This document shows positions 1 to 8,338 of a stretch of DNA of 64,000 nucleotides, piece by piece. The DNA is from a virus, in IMG/VR virus record IMGVR_UViG_3300018790_000468, positions 1-64,000 of that record, one strand, 5' to 3'. The translations under genes and the position numbers were made by a program. How positions within the stretch are numbered: the first letter of the stretch is position 1; the number at the start of each line of letters is the position of its first letter. The notes beneath the pieces are model-generated. The model was given only the letters and a program-made list of their open reading frames with translations. It was not told the DNA's origin and searched no databases.

Positions 1-897
1 ATTTTAATAAACCCTAATAATAATTTGTTATTAGGACCAGTTGGAAATGTGGGTATTGGCACAACTGTACCTGCAGAAAAGCTCACAGTTAATGGTAACA
101 TTTCTGCAGATGGTTCTCTCATAGGCAATTCACTTACTTCACGCAATATCTCACTTGTGCATACACCAGCCAATGATGGTACCAACGCATTCATTCAATT
201 GGGTGAATTCACTACTGGCAGTACCACTGCATCTGCATTCTCTGGATTCCGATTGGAATACAATGAAGCAACAAATTCATTATCTTTGAGTAGTTTGTTT
301 GGATCCACAATCAACAACACATTGACCATAGATGTTTCTGGCAATGTGACAGTACAGAACAGTATCTCTGCAGGTGGATCCATCAGTGCTAGTAATTTTG
401 CAGGCTATACCCCATACACAGTCACATTCACACCATTCACCTCAGGCGGTGTTGGCACTGGTCCAGGTGGCACTCTGTTTTTCCCTGCTGCACTGTCTGG
501 TACCATACCCAGCAGTGAATTGTCAACCAGATTCATAAACAATCGAGGAGCAATTGATGGTGTGTTATTTTTTGCCAATGATGGAGCAGCGAACACAAAA
601 CAATACACACTGGAATTTGCAAAAGATGCTGCGTTCACTTCACAAAAAACATCCATATATCTCAAAGCTACTGGTGAAACACCCAATTCAATCATGAGGC
701 CTGTGAATGGTTCTTTTGCCAATGGTCGCATTGTAATGCCCAGTGCAAATGCTACTCAACCATGGGGCGCCAGTGGCCAATTGATTGCATACCCATATGC
801 AACAGGTGACTCCATATACTACAGAATTGGCTTTGCGTATCCAACTGCATTTGAAAATATGGGATTGTCTGCAGGTTACATCAGAATTATTCCTTAA
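1..897 (+). CDS. Tail-fibre-like structural protein (5' end outside window)
   Basis: The frame is open to the first base of the window, so this is the C-terminal part (about 298 residues) of a longer protein. Near the visible start it has the motif NVGIGTTVPAEKLTVNGNIS, the 'VGIGTT.P..KL.V.G' beta-repeat common in phage fibres and in proteins that precede S74 chaperone domains. The rest is rich in Ser, Gly, Thr and Asn with no S74 domain at its end. It is followed by an early-type promoter for the next gene. The fibre assignment is by repeat style and composition. Receptor binding is inference. Confidence 0.6.
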   Translation: MLINPNNNLLLGPVGNVGIGTTVPAEKLTVNGNISADGSLIGNSLTSRNISLVHTPANDGTNAFIQLGEFTTGSTTASAFSGFRLEYNEATNSLSLSSLFGSTINNTLTIDVSGNVTVQNSISAGGSISASNFAGYTPYTVTFTPFTSGGVGTGPGGTLFFPAALSGTIPSSELSTRFINNRGAIDGVLFFANDGAANTKQYTLEFAKDAAFTSQKTSIYLKATGETPNSIMRPVNGSFANGRIVMPSANATQPWGASGQLIAYPYATGDSIYYRIGFAYPTAFENMGLSAGYIRIIP

Positions 898-900
898 CTC

Positions 901-928
901 TTGAATTACGCACTGCTCAGGTTATCAT
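901..928 (+). promoter_or_regulatory. Early-type promoter of the phosphoribosyltransferase gene
   Basis: TTGAAT (901-906), 16-base spacer, TATCAT (923-928), then 6 bases to the GTG start at 935. Same geometry as the other early-type promoters in this window, and it predicts a leaderless message. Confidence 0.6.
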
Positions 929-934
929 GGAGCG

Positions 935-1375
935 GTGAAGCATTTTATAACTTGGCATGCATTTGATGGTTATGTGCAGGAGCTTGCACAACACATCAAA
1001 CAAAGCATGGACACTGATCTGCACGACATAGTGGGTGTGTCTCGAGGTGGGTTGGTGCTGGCTGCAGCACTCAGTTATGCCTTGAACATAAAAAATGTGC
1101 ATAGTGTTGGCATAAGAAGTTACACTACCAACAATGATCAGCAAGATATTCAAGTGTACCAGCACCTGAATCTTGGCGATTTGAGACATCATGTGCTGGT
1201 TGTGGATGATGTTTCTGACACAGGCAACACATTCCTGCATCTGCAAAAACTACTCATCAACAAACAAGTCACCACTGCAAGCTTGGCCACAAAGTGCGAC
1301 ACCAAGTTGGTACCAGACCACAGTGCATTGCAGCTGGATTCCAGTATTTGGATTGTATTTCCTTGGGATAAATAG
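935..1375 (+). CDS. Type I phosphoribosyltransferase-like protein
   Basis: A 146-residue protein of the PRTase fold. The PRPP-binding motif VLVVDDVSDTGNT is clear near residues 88-100, and an upstream IVGVSRGGLVLAA segment fits the PPi loop. The family (xanthine/hypoxanthine-type PRTases) transfers phosphoribose from PRPP to a base in nucleotide salvage. Substrate cannot be told from sequence. The GTG start is chosen because it sits 6 bases after a TATCAT box with a TTGAAT box 16 bases further up, and it gives a full-length family protein. It may salvage purines for phage DNA synthesis, but there is no context to prove this. Confidence 0.75.
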   Translation: MKHFITWHAFDGYVQELAQHIKQSMDTDLHDIVGVSRGGLVLAAALSYALNIKNVHSVGIRSYTTNNDQQDIQVYQHLNLGDLRHHVLVVDDVSDTGNTFLHLQKLLINKQVTTASLATKCDTKLVPDHSALQLDSSIWIVFPWDK

Positions 1376-1400
1376 TTGATCATGAAGCACATAAGAATGC

Positions 1401-1428
1401 TTGACGTGGGTGGAGATTCCGTTACAAT
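1401..1428 (+). promoter_or_regulatory. Early-type promoter upstream of the 3D-domain gene
   Basis: TTGACG (1401-1406), 16-base spacer, TACAAT (1423-1428). Unlike most promoters here, it is about 70 bases from the next long gene (1500). Only an 11-codon frame starting at 1442 lies between, which I do not call a gene. Confidence 0.5.
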
Positions 1429-1499
1429 AGATTAAATATTAATGAAACAAATTCACTTGTTGACTTTATCTTTTTAAGTTAAAAAGTTTCAAACCGTTT

Positions 1500-2063
1500 A
1501 TGCAAATAACAACCAAAATAAAGAAGCTAGGTGCTATGTTGATGTGCTTGCTGGTAACATCTGTTACCATCAGCTACACCTCATACAAACAAAAACAAAA
1601 GCTGTGCATCAAAGATATACAGACAGAGCTAAAGACAGCCACCCCATTGGCTGAGAAACAGATGGCCACGGCCATCAATGTTGCAAATGATGGCATCCGA
1701 TACAAGAATGAGTTTATCCCCAAGACAAACAGCTTTCGGGTGTTAACAGTGCGACTCACAGTGTATTGGGCCAAAGGCGGCAACACTGATAGCAACAGCA
1801 GAAAGTGCTTGAGCTCCACAGGCTACACCTTGAAACAAGGTGACTCCATTGCCGTGGATCCAAAGATTATACCATATAATAAAGATGTGATCATACCCAA
1901 TGTTGGATTGGTTAAAGCAGTGGATACCGGCACAGATGTAGTTGGAAAGAAAGCATCTGGTGGTAGAATGCCTGTTATAGATGTATTTTTCATGCATAAA
2001 GAAGATGCAGAACGTTTTGCAAATAACTACCCAAAAGTGGTTAAGGTAGCTGTTCTCAATTAA
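1500..2063 (+). CDS. 3D-domain (RlpA/MltA-like barrel) cell-wall protein
   Basis: 187 residues with an N-terminal hydrophobic segment (about residues 10-27) preceded by lysines, which fits a signal anchor that exports the rest to the periplasm. The C-terminal half has the hallmarks of the 3D domain of the double-psi beta-barrel family: AVDPKIIPYNKDVIIP, then AVDTGTDV, then PVIDVFF, with the conserved aspartates. Relatives include lytic transglycosylases and resuscitation-type proteins. It sits 8 bases before a lysozyme gene, so a peptidoglycan role in lysis or entry is likely. Catalysis is inferred, not shown. Confidence 0.7.
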   Translation: MQITTKIKKLGAMLMCLLVTSVTISYTSYKQKQKLCIKDIQTELKTATPLAEKQMATAINVANDGIRYKNEFIPKTNSFRVLTVRLTVYWAKGGNTDSNSRKCLSSTGYTLKQGDSIAVDPKIIPYNKDVIIPNVGLVKAVDTGTDVVGKKASGGRMPVIDVFFMHKEDAERFANNYPKVVKVAVLN

Positions 2064-2066
2064 ATA
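2059..2066 (+). promoter_or_regulatory. Late promoter box (variant) of the lysozyme gene
   Basis: ATTAAATA with 5 bases to the ATG at 2072. It is a one-base variant of the T4 late consensus TATAAATA with the spacing seen repeatedly in this genome. Confidence 0.45.
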
Positions 2067-2071
2067 TATGC

Positions 2072-2746
2072 ATGCATGCAGAGATTAAGCAACAGTTGTT
2101 TGGTGGTGAGGTATCAGACTACTACCAAGCAGTAGACCCCAAGAGCATCAAACAAGACAATGCAGAGCTCGCTGACATCTATGCCAGCGTAAGCAATAAA
2201 CGCATTGTTGCGGAAGGTGCAGATCTGCCACCTCCGCCTCCTGCCATTGTGCAGAAAGCGGCTAACAATTCACTGAGCTACCAAGAGATTTATGATATCA
2301 TCAAAGATCATGAAGGTTACAGGCCTCAAGTGTACAAAGATTCAGTTGGCAAGCCCACCATTGGCATTGGATTCAATTTGACTCGATCCGATGCACGTGC
2401 ACTCATCAAACAAGTGGGTGCTGATTATGACCAGGTATTAACAGGCAAACAATTATTGAATGACAAGCAAATCAATACACTGTTTGAATTGTCTTTGCGA
2501 ACTGCATACAAAGATGCAGAAAAATTCATACCTGACTTGTTCAATCAGCCCAGGAATGTGAAACTGGCATTGATTGACCTGGCTTTCAATCTGGGATATG
2601 ACCGGTTAAGCAAATTCAAGAACACAAAAGCACATTTGATTGCAGGGGACTACAACAAAGCAGCAAATGAATTGATGAACAGCAAATGGGCAGGTCAGGT
2701 GAAACGCAGAGCGCAAAACTTGGCTAAGCTGCTGGTAACTGCTTAA
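2072..2746 (+). CDS. GH24 lysozyme (endolysin, T4 lysozyme family)
   Basis: 224 residues: about 75 N-terminal residues of unknown role, then a T4-lysozyme-type GH24 domain. The catalytic region reads HEGYRPQVYKDSVGKPTIGIG, matching the Glu-Asp-Thr arrangement of T4 lysozyme (E11, D20, T26). It hydrolyses the MurNAc-GlcNAc bond of peptidoglycan. The N-terminal extension has a proline run (LPPPPPAIV) that could be a linker. No signal peptide is seen, so access to the cell wall would need a holin or tail delivery. It follows the 3D-domain gene closely and has its own late-type box. Confidence 0.88.
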   Translation: MHAEIKQQLFGGEVSDYYQAVDPKSIKQDNAELADIYASVSNKRIVAEGADLPPPPPAIVQKAANNSLSYQEIYDIIKDHEGYRPQVYKDSVGKPTIGIGFNLTRSDARALIKQVGADYDQVLTGKQLLNDKQINTLFELSLRTAYKDAEKFIPDLFNQPRNVKLALIDLAFNLGYDRLSKFKNTKAHLIAGDYNKAANELMNSKWAGQVKRRAQNLAKLLVTA

Positions 2747-2948
2747 CTTTTTTTCTTTTGCGAATTGTATCCTTGGGAAATTTTAATATGGCTGTTTTGT
2801 CAGTGGCAGGAAACGTTTTACTCACATCCACTTGTGTGGTGCCCATGCTGGGACCTCTGGTTGCATGCACAGTAGGATAATACAAGGTGTTGCTCTCGTG
2901 ATACACCAACACTGCGTCAACTAGCTTGTCAAACTTACTTGGTTGCAT
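2724..2948 (-). CDS. Small protein of unknown function
   Basis: 74 residues, not recognised. It has a basic C-terminus (DTIRKRKKVKQLPAA) and no membrane segment. Its start overlaps the end of the upstream fibre gene on the same strand by 14 bases, as expected for a translationally coupled gene, and its last codons overlap the convergent lysozyme gene by 23 bases. The only support for it being real is that it fills the space between two certain genes. Confidence 0.45.
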   Translation of the reverse strand: MQPSKFDKLVDAVLVYHESNTLYYPTVHATRGPSMGTTQVDVSKTFPATDKTAILKFPKDTIRKRKKVKQLPAA

Positions 2949-4098
2949 TCTTTAGTTGCTCCACCTCTTGTTTGAGCTCCTTGATACAATTGATGAGCAG
3001 CGGGATGATCTTATCATAATTAACACCCAAGTAACCATCTGTTCTCAATGAGGTGGCTTCAGGTATTACTTTCTGCACATCCTGTGCAATGATTCCTACA
3101 TCATGTGTGCTGTCTTTCTTCCAATCAAACTCCACACCTCGCAGTGTGTCAATCTTTGCAAGTGAATTCTCTATTTCTTTGATGTTAGTTTTTGCGCGTT
3201 CATCTGATGTGTAGAAAGCAATGATGTCTCCTTGCACTCTCAACAATTGTGACACATCACAATTGCCTACAATTGTCGTGTCGCGCTTCAATGTAATGCT
3301 GGTTGGTGCTGTTACATCAATGATGTCTGTGTCGTATCCGATGTTAATGGTAGAGGGTACACCCAAGGTGATGGATCCTGTGATGCCATTTGTGGCATTA
3401 ATTACACCAATGCCACCACCAGATGATACTATTGTTGAGAAATCGATGGGCCCGAGCACCCCACTGTACCTGCCAAGCACTTGTCCATTGCCAATAAAGA
3501 TCTGTTCAATGGGTGCATCAAAATTGTTGGTGTTTCCCAGAATTGTGAATGGTGAGATTGATCCTAAATAACTGATGGGCACTGATCCTGGCTTCAATCT
3601 CACTTGATTGTTGTTGATGTCAATGGTGGTGTTGTCTGGATTGACTTGTATGCTTGTGCCTGCACCACCCACCAACCCACTGCCCACATTGCTTGAATTG
3701 ATGTGTATGGGCATGATGCCAAATTGCTTGACCTGCAATGCAGAGGATGTGTTGAATTCCACTGTGCTGTTATCAACTTTGATCACAAAATCTATTTCAG
3801 CCCAATTGCTCTGTGTCTGCCCAGTGCCACCTGTCAAGAAGTACATGAGATTACTGTCATCATCATACAGAAAATCACCTATCTCGGCACCTGAAAGCAA
3901 GTTAAAATTCAGAGTAGTAAAATTTCTTATGCCATAATTTCTTGCGCCCACTGCAATGCCACCATTGGTTGAACCATCTCCTATGTACAACCGCTGTGTA
4001 TCTGTGTACCAACCAGGCTCACCTGCATTCAAAATCACAGTTTTGCCTGTTTGTCTGAGTCCTCGTCTAAACACCAGCTTTGTTATTTGATTGGCCAT
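2935..4098 (-). CDS. Tail fibre with C-terminal S74 intramolecular chaperone
   Basis: 387 residues. The N-terminus (KLVFRRG...LNAGEPGWYTDTQRLYIGDG) is the short attachment-type domain often found at the start of phage fibres. The C-terminus carries the endosialidase-type S74 chaperone: SDERAKTNIKEIENSL, then GVEFDWKK, then DVGIIAQDVQKVIPEA. In this family the S74 domain helps the fibre trimerise and then cuts itself off at the serine. The middle is Gly/Asn/Thr-rich beta structure that probably binds the receptor. A GATAAATA late box lies 7 bases before the start, which fits a virion gene. Confidence 0.85.
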   Translation of the reverse strand: MANQITKLVFRRGLRQTGKTVILNAGEPGWYTDTQRLYIGDGSTNGGIAVGARNYGIRNFTTLNFNLLSGAEIGDFLYDDDSNLMYFLTGGTGQTQSNWAEIDFVIKVDNSTVEFNTSSALQVKQFGIMPIHINSSNVGSGLVGGAGTSIQVNPDNTTIDINNNQVRLKPGSVPISYLGSISPFTILGNTNNFDAPIEQIFIGNGQVLGRYSGVLGPIDFSTIVSSGGGIGVINATNGITGSITLGVPSTINIGYDTDIIDVTAPTSITLKRDTTIVGNCDVSQLLRVQGDIIAFYTSDERAKTNIKEIENSLAKIDTLRGVEFDWKKDSTHDVGIIAQDVQKVIPEATSLRTDGYLGVNYDKIIPLLINCIKELKQEVEQLKNATK

Positions 4099-4105
4099 AT
4101 AGTGT

Positions 4106-4113
4106 TATTTATC
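4106..4113 (-). promoter_or_regulatory. Late promoter box of the S74 fibre gene
   Basis: GATAAATA on the minus strand, 7 bases before the ATG at 4098. Confidence 0.55.
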
Positions 4114-4132
4114 TTAATCCCAACTTAGCAAT

Positions 4133-4160
4133 TTGCATAATAATATTTATCATGTATTAT
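4133..4160 (+). promoter_or_regulatory. Early-type promoter of the 4170-5385 genes
   Basis: TTGCAT (4133-4138), 16-base spacer, TATTAT (4155-4160), 9 bases to the ATG at 4170. Drives three small genes in a row. Confidence 0.4.
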
Positions 4161-4169
4161 TGATATTAC

Positions 4170-4508
4170 ATGAAAACTATACCTATTACTTGTGTTATAT
4201 CTGGCAAAAAGAATTTGTTCAACATGGAGTACTACAATAGCAAAGCGGCAAAGTTCAATGGCAAAGACAATCTTGTCAAGTATTACATCACTTCAGAGGT
4301 GAAGAGGTTGGCAGAAAAAGGGTTAAATGTTGCAGAAATTCGTAAGATTGTAGGTTCTTCTTCAGATGTAACTGTGGATGCAGCTTATTACAACGACATT
4401 AAGAAACATAATAATGTTGAGAATAGATTAAATAATTTTGTACCGCTTTCGGTGTTTTCATGCTTTGAAACAGACAAAGAGGTAACAAAATTTTTGAGCT
4501 TAATATGA
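4170..4508 (+). CDS. Protein of unknown function (112 aa)
   Basis: Not recognised. It starts MKTIPITCVISGKKNLFNMEYY and is a mixed charged, soluble protein with no membrane segment. It is the first gene after an early-type promoter and its stop overlaps the next start (ATGA), so it is co-translated with the 80-residue protein that follows. An early accessory or host-takeover role is possible from position alone. Confidence 0.55.
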   Translation: MKTIPITCVISGKKNLFNMEYYNSKAAKFNGKDNLVKYYITSEVKRLAEKGLNVAEIRKIVGSSSDVTVDAAYYNDIKKHNNVENRLNNFVPLSVFSCFETDKEVTKFLSLI

Positions 4509-4747
4509 CCAACATAACCAGAGTTAAACAATACCTTGCTGTGCTCGACAGTGCTACCAAACTGGCCATCATTGATGCAGAGAGCGGCATAAAAATAAAC
4601 TACATTAATGTTGGTTACAACATTGTGAACGGTCCCATCATCACCGGTGACAGGTGCACCATCATCATGCAGAAGACCAGTGGCACGAAGTTTGGCAGAA
4701 TTTATCGACTGCCCTCAGGCGCGCTGCAAAATCAATTTCAAATCTAG
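4505..4747 (+). CDS. Protein of unknown function (80 aa)
   Basis: Not recognised. Soluble, with a regular alternating pattern in the second half (GPIITGDRCTIIMQKTSG) that suggests beta structure. ATGA overlap with the upstream gene. The next gene starts about 80 bases further on in another frame. Confidence 0.5.
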   Translation: MTNITRVKQYLAVLDSATKLAIIDAESGIKINYINVGYNIVNGPIITGDRCTIIMQKTSGTKFGRIYRLPSGALQNQFQI

Positions 4748-4824
4748 TAAGCAAGTTATTCTTTTTTCATCAAAATTGCCTAGATAACTTGTTGATAAAT
4801 TTTATTTGCACCTATAATGATGGT

Positions 4825-5385
4825 ATGGTAAATGTACTTGACAGCGCAAGCAAAGCTTTAACGCTTGATAAGTTTGTTGCGTTAAATGAAATGGACACAA
4901 GCTGTCTGTTTTATGGCACTGTGCTTCGCAGTGAATTTGATGTGGAGCGCATTGGCATTAACAAAAAATTTCACCCACAACGATTTTATGCCATTGAGAA
5001 AAATAATAAAAATTATGGCATAATCTACTTGTATGGTTCTTTCTTGCAACCCAAGAGCAAGTACAAAGACCTTACTACAAATTTAGATTCTTTTTATCAT
5101 TTGCCTCAAACACACACAGAAACAAATTACAAGAAAATACTTTCTATTTATGGCTTGAGCTGCAATGAAACATATCGATACTTTTCACAAGGTGTCTACC
5201 CCATTGATTCTGCATGCAGAACTGAAGTGTTTAGTAATAAGATTAATTTTAATGAGTATTTCAAGGGCAACACTGAATACCCTTTCTTCTTAACTATTGT
5301 GTCACCTATTATTTTTTATTTTTCAAATGCAGGACAGAATATTCTGGATTTTAAAAATTATTTGCAGTCCAATACCAAGCTATAG
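4825..5385 (+). CDS. Protein of unknown function (186 aa)
   Basis: Not recognised. The frame is open further upstream, but that part overlaps the preceding gene and reads as an unlikely MHHHHAEDQW start. The ATG at 4825 (MVNVLDSASKALTLDKF) is chosen because it lies just after the previous gene. The protein is soluble and rich in aromatic residues and has no clear motif. It precedes nrdA by 27 bases but has a separate promoter-like box between. Confidence 0.5.
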   Translation: MVNVLDSASKALTLDKFVALNEMDTSCLFYGTVLRSEFDVERIGINKKFHPQRFYAIEKNNKNYGIIYLYGSFLQPKSKYKDLTTNLDSFYHLPQTHTETNYKKILSIYGLSCNETYRYFSQGVYPIDSACRTEVFSNKINFNEYFKGNTEYPFFLTIVSPIIFYFSNAGQNILDFKNYLQSNTKL

Positions 5386-5395
5386 ACTTGTATAC

Positions 5396-5403
5396 ATTAA
5401 ATA
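5396..5403 (+). promoter_or_regulatory. Possible late-type box before nrdA
   Basis: ATTAAATA, 9 bases before the ATG at 5413. Spacing is longer than the common 5 bases, so this is weak. nrdA is normally expressed before late time. Confidence 0.25.
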
Positions 5404-5412
5404 TTCTATTAC

Positions 5413-7665
5413 ATGAAAGTGGTCAAACGTGATGGCTCTGTTGCTAAATTTAATATTGAAAAAATCAATAAAATAATTAGTTGGGCAGTAGATGGCATAC
5501 AGGATGTGAGCTTCTCTGAAGTTGAAATTAATGCAAAATTAAATTTAGTGGAGCACATAACTACAAAAGAGATACACAAAGTATTGATTGAGTCTGCTGC
5601 TAATTTAATTTCCCTTGACAAACCCAACTACCAATATGTTGCTGGTAGACTCTTGAATTATCAATTGAGAAAAGATGTTTGGGGTGGCAAGCATGCACCC
5701 AGATTGATTGATGTGATTAAAGGGGGTATCAAGACGCAAATCTATGATGCAGTTATTATGGAGAAATACTCTGCTGAAGAGTTGAATAAAATTGGAGAAC
5801 ACATTGATCACGACAGAGATTTTATTTTTACATATGCAGGCATCAGACAACTTTGTGACAAGTACCTCATCAAGAATCGAGTGACTGATGTGATCTATGA
5901 GACACCGCAATTTGCTTATGCGCTCATTGCAGCTTATTCTTTTATTAATTATCCCAAAGATGTGCGCCTGGAATATGTGAAGCGTTTTTACAACGCAATT
6001 TCCAGACACAAGATAAATTTACCCACCCCCATCATGGCAGGCATGCGTACCACTTCGCGTAATTATGCCAGTTGCTGCTTGATTGGTGTGGATGATAACA
6101 AGGAATCTATTACTGCATCTGGCACTGCAATTTCTATTGCTACTGCCAGTCGCTGTGGCATAGGCATAGACATATCCAGAATACGTGGCATTGGTGCACC
6201 GGTTCGCAATGGTGAAGTGCTGCACACTGGTGTGATACCGTTTTTAAAAATTTATGAAGCGTCTGTCAAGGCATGGCAACAGAACGGACTTCGTGGCGGG
6301 TCTGCCACCACAAACATACAATGGTGGCATTACGAAATAGAAGATATTGTTGTTCTCAAGAACAACGCAGGGACTGATGATAACAGGGTGAGAAAACTTG
6401 ATTATACAGTAGGCATGTCCAAGCTATTCTACGACAGGGTCATTAGCAATGACAGTATCACACTGTTCAGTCCTCATGAAGTGCCACATCTGTTTGAAGC
6501 ATGGGGCACACCCAGGTTTGATAAGGTGTATGCAGAATGTGAGAGTGATAAACAGATAAAGATGAAGAAAAGTATTTCTGCACGCAAACTGTTCTCTCTC
6601 ATAGTCAAGGAGCGAGTAGAAACAGGCAGAATATATATTCTCAATATTGACAGTGCCAACACACATGGGGCATGGCTGGACAAGGTGACCATGAGCAATT
6701 TGTGCACAGAAGTGATACAACCTACCATTCCTTTGAAAGATTTCAATGACCCGGAAGCAGAAATTGGCATGTGCATTTTATCAGCAATCAATATGCTTGA
6801 AATTCGAGATTGGAAAGATCTGGAAAAAACATGTGATTTGGTAGTTCGCTTCTTGGATGAAGTGATTGATGTGCAAGACTATTTCAACAAAGCAGCTGAG
6901 AATTTTGCTAAGAAGCGCAGAAGCCTGGGCATTGGCATCACCAACCTGGCTGCATTTTTTGCAAAGAACGAAGTATCATACAACTCAAAAGCTGCATTGG
7001 TGTTGATTGATGAATGGATGGAACACTTTCAATACTACCTGCTAGCATCCAGCGTGAATCTGGCCAAAGAAAAAGGTCGGTGTGAAAAGTTTGACCGCAC
7101 AAAATACTCACAAGGCATTCTGCCAATTGACACATACAAGAGCAAGGTTAATGACCTTGTGAAGCGCAAGCTAACTCTTGATTGGGATGACCTTAGAGCA
7201 GAGATCACCAAGCATGGTCTGAGACATTCTACTTTATCAAGCTGCATGCCATGTGAGTCAAGTTCTGTTATTCAATCTTCAACAAATGGTGTTGAACCAG
7301 TGAGATCATTGATGACATACAAAACATCAAAAATGGGCAAGTTGCCGGTGCTTGTACCCAACCCCAGCAAATATGGTAATCACTATGAATTGGCTTATGG
7401 CTTCCAGGACAACACTGGCATTATTAATGTCAATGCTGTTGTTCAGAAATATATCGACATGGCCATCTCAACTAACCTGTACTATAACTACAAACACTAT
7501 GCAGACAACATATTGCCGGACAGTAAGGTGATGAAAGAATTGATGTATGCATACAGTGTGGGTCTCATCAGTCTGTACTACAATAACACAGATGACGGCG
7601 ACAAAGAACAATCTCTGGATCAAAAAGAAGACAGAGATTGCTCCAGCGGTGCATGCAAATTGTAG
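5413..7665 (+). CDS. nrdA: Ribonucleoside-diphosphate reductase large subunit (class Ia)
   Basis: 750 residues, full length. Order: N-terminal ATP-cone (about 1-90, starts MKVVKRDGSVAKFNIEKI), then the ten-stranded barrel. Visible catalytic elements are the NYASCCL cysteine near residue 220, SNLCTEV (Asn-Cys-Glu of the finger loop) and the GMCILSAIN cysteine. Near the end are the paired tyrosines (ISLYYNNT) that carry the radical, and a C-terminal CSSGACKL tail (CX4C) that accepts electrons. It reduces NDPs to dNDPs for phage DNA synthesis with NrdB (8335-9399). An unrelated methyltransferase gene separates the two subunits. Confidence 0.95.
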   Translation: MKVVKRDGSVAKFNIEKINKIISWAVDGIQDVSFSEVEINAKLNLVEHITTKEIHKVLIESAANLISLDKPNYQYVAGRLLNYQLRKDVWGGKHAPRLIDVIKGGIKTQIYDAVIMEKYSAEELNKIGEHIDHDRDFIFTYAGIRQLCDKYLIKNRVTDVIYETPQFAYALIAAYSFINYPKDVRLEYVKRFYNAISRHKINLPTPIMAGMRTTSRNYASCCLIGVDDNKESITASGTAISIATASRCGIGIDISRIRGIGAPVRNGEVLHTGVIPFLKIYEASVKAWQQNGLRGGSATTNIQWWHYEIEDIVVLKNNAGTDDNRVRKLDYTVGMSKLFYDRVISNDSITLFSPHEVPHLFEAWGTPRFDKVYAECESDKQIKMKKSISARKLFSLIVKERVETGRIYILNIDSANTHGAWLDKVTMSNLCTEVIQPTIPLKDFNDPEAEIGMCILSAINMLEIRDWKDLEKTCDLVVRFLDEVIDVQDYFNKAAENFAKKRRSLGIGITNLAAFFAKNEVSYNSKAALVLIDEWMEHFQYYLLASSVNLAKEKGRCEKFDRTKYSQGILPIDTYKSKVNDLVKRKLTLDWDDLRAEITKHGLRHSTLSSCMPCESSSVIQSSTNGVEPVRSLMTYKTSKMGKLPVLVPNPSKYGNHYELAYGFQDNTGIINVNAVVQKYIDMAISTNLYYNYKHYADNILPDSKVMKELMYAYSVGLISLYYNNTDDGDKEQSLDQKEDRDCSSGACKL

Positions 7666-7690
7666 ATTAAATATATAGAGAGTATATTAT

Positions 7691-8338
7691 ATGAATATGA
7701 ACATGGATGATATTATCAAACAAGCGAGCCACGATGAACCGAGAAATGTTAGTTTTTTTCTGCAAGCGCTTGACGTCTTAAAATCAAAAAACAAAGAGAT
7801 GTACACTATGGTAGAATTGGGATGTTCAGAAGCACATTATTCTGCAATCTTTAATGAAAAGTTTGATCATCAATGTAAAAATATTATGGTAGAACCAATT
7901 ATAGAGGTGTGGCAGAAGTTTGGGCAAAATTATTTTCAAGATAAAAAAGATGCATATTTCTATAATAACTATCTCTGTGACCTTGTGTGGGCTGGTTGGG
8001 GTGGACCAGATGTACCTTTTGTTGTGGATCTAAAATCAAAAATTAATAAAATTAATTTTAATCAACTATTGGCAGAATCAAATACTACTTTTATAGATAT
8101 GCTTCATATGGATCTGCAGGGTGCAGAATATTATGTATTAAAAGAAATTATTGAAAATCAATTGATTAAAAAAACTAATTATGTGTTTATTATGACACAT
8201 AATTTTGCTGATATAAATTATGATTCATATTTGAAATTATTATCTGATAACAATTTAAATGATAATATTGTATTTGCAGATTCTTCATATATAGAAAATG
8301 GCGATGGTCTTATAATCTTAAGAATTGAGAATTCATGA
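7691..8338 (+). CDS. FkbM-like SAM methyltransferase inserted between nrdA and nrdB
   Basis: 215 residues. MVELGCSEAHYSAIF (about residues 39-53) resembles the SAM-binding glycine loop, and FIDMLHMDLQGAEYYVLKEI (about 137-156) matches the second conserved block of FkbM-type methyltransferases. That family often methylates sugars or glycans. The gene is visibly more AT-rich than nrdA and nrdB, which suggests later insertion. Its stop overlaps the nrdB start by 4 bases, so it is translated with the reductase genes. Substrate unknown. A link to the phage glycan cluster or to another methyltransferase at 10563 is possible. Confidence 0.6.
   Translation: MNMNMDDIIKQASHDEPRNVSFFLQALDVLKSKNKEMYTMVELGCSEAHYSAIFNEKFDHQCKNIMVEPIIEVWQKFGQNYFQDKKDAYFYNNYLCDLVWAGWGGPDVPFVVDLKSKINKINFNQLLAESNTTFIDMLHMDLQGAEYYVLKEIIENQLIKKTNYVFIMTHNFADINYDSYLKLLSDNNLNDNIVFADSSYIENGDGLIILRIENS

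Noticed and set aside
1442-1477. 11-codon frame right after the promoter at 1401-1428
   Set aside because: Too short to support as a gene, no ribosome site, and not at the 6-base spacing seen elsewhere. Could be a leader peptide but nothing shows it.
4654-4824. N-terminal extension starting MHHHH of the 4825 gene
   Set aside because: It overlaps the preceding gene in another frame and is an accidental His run.
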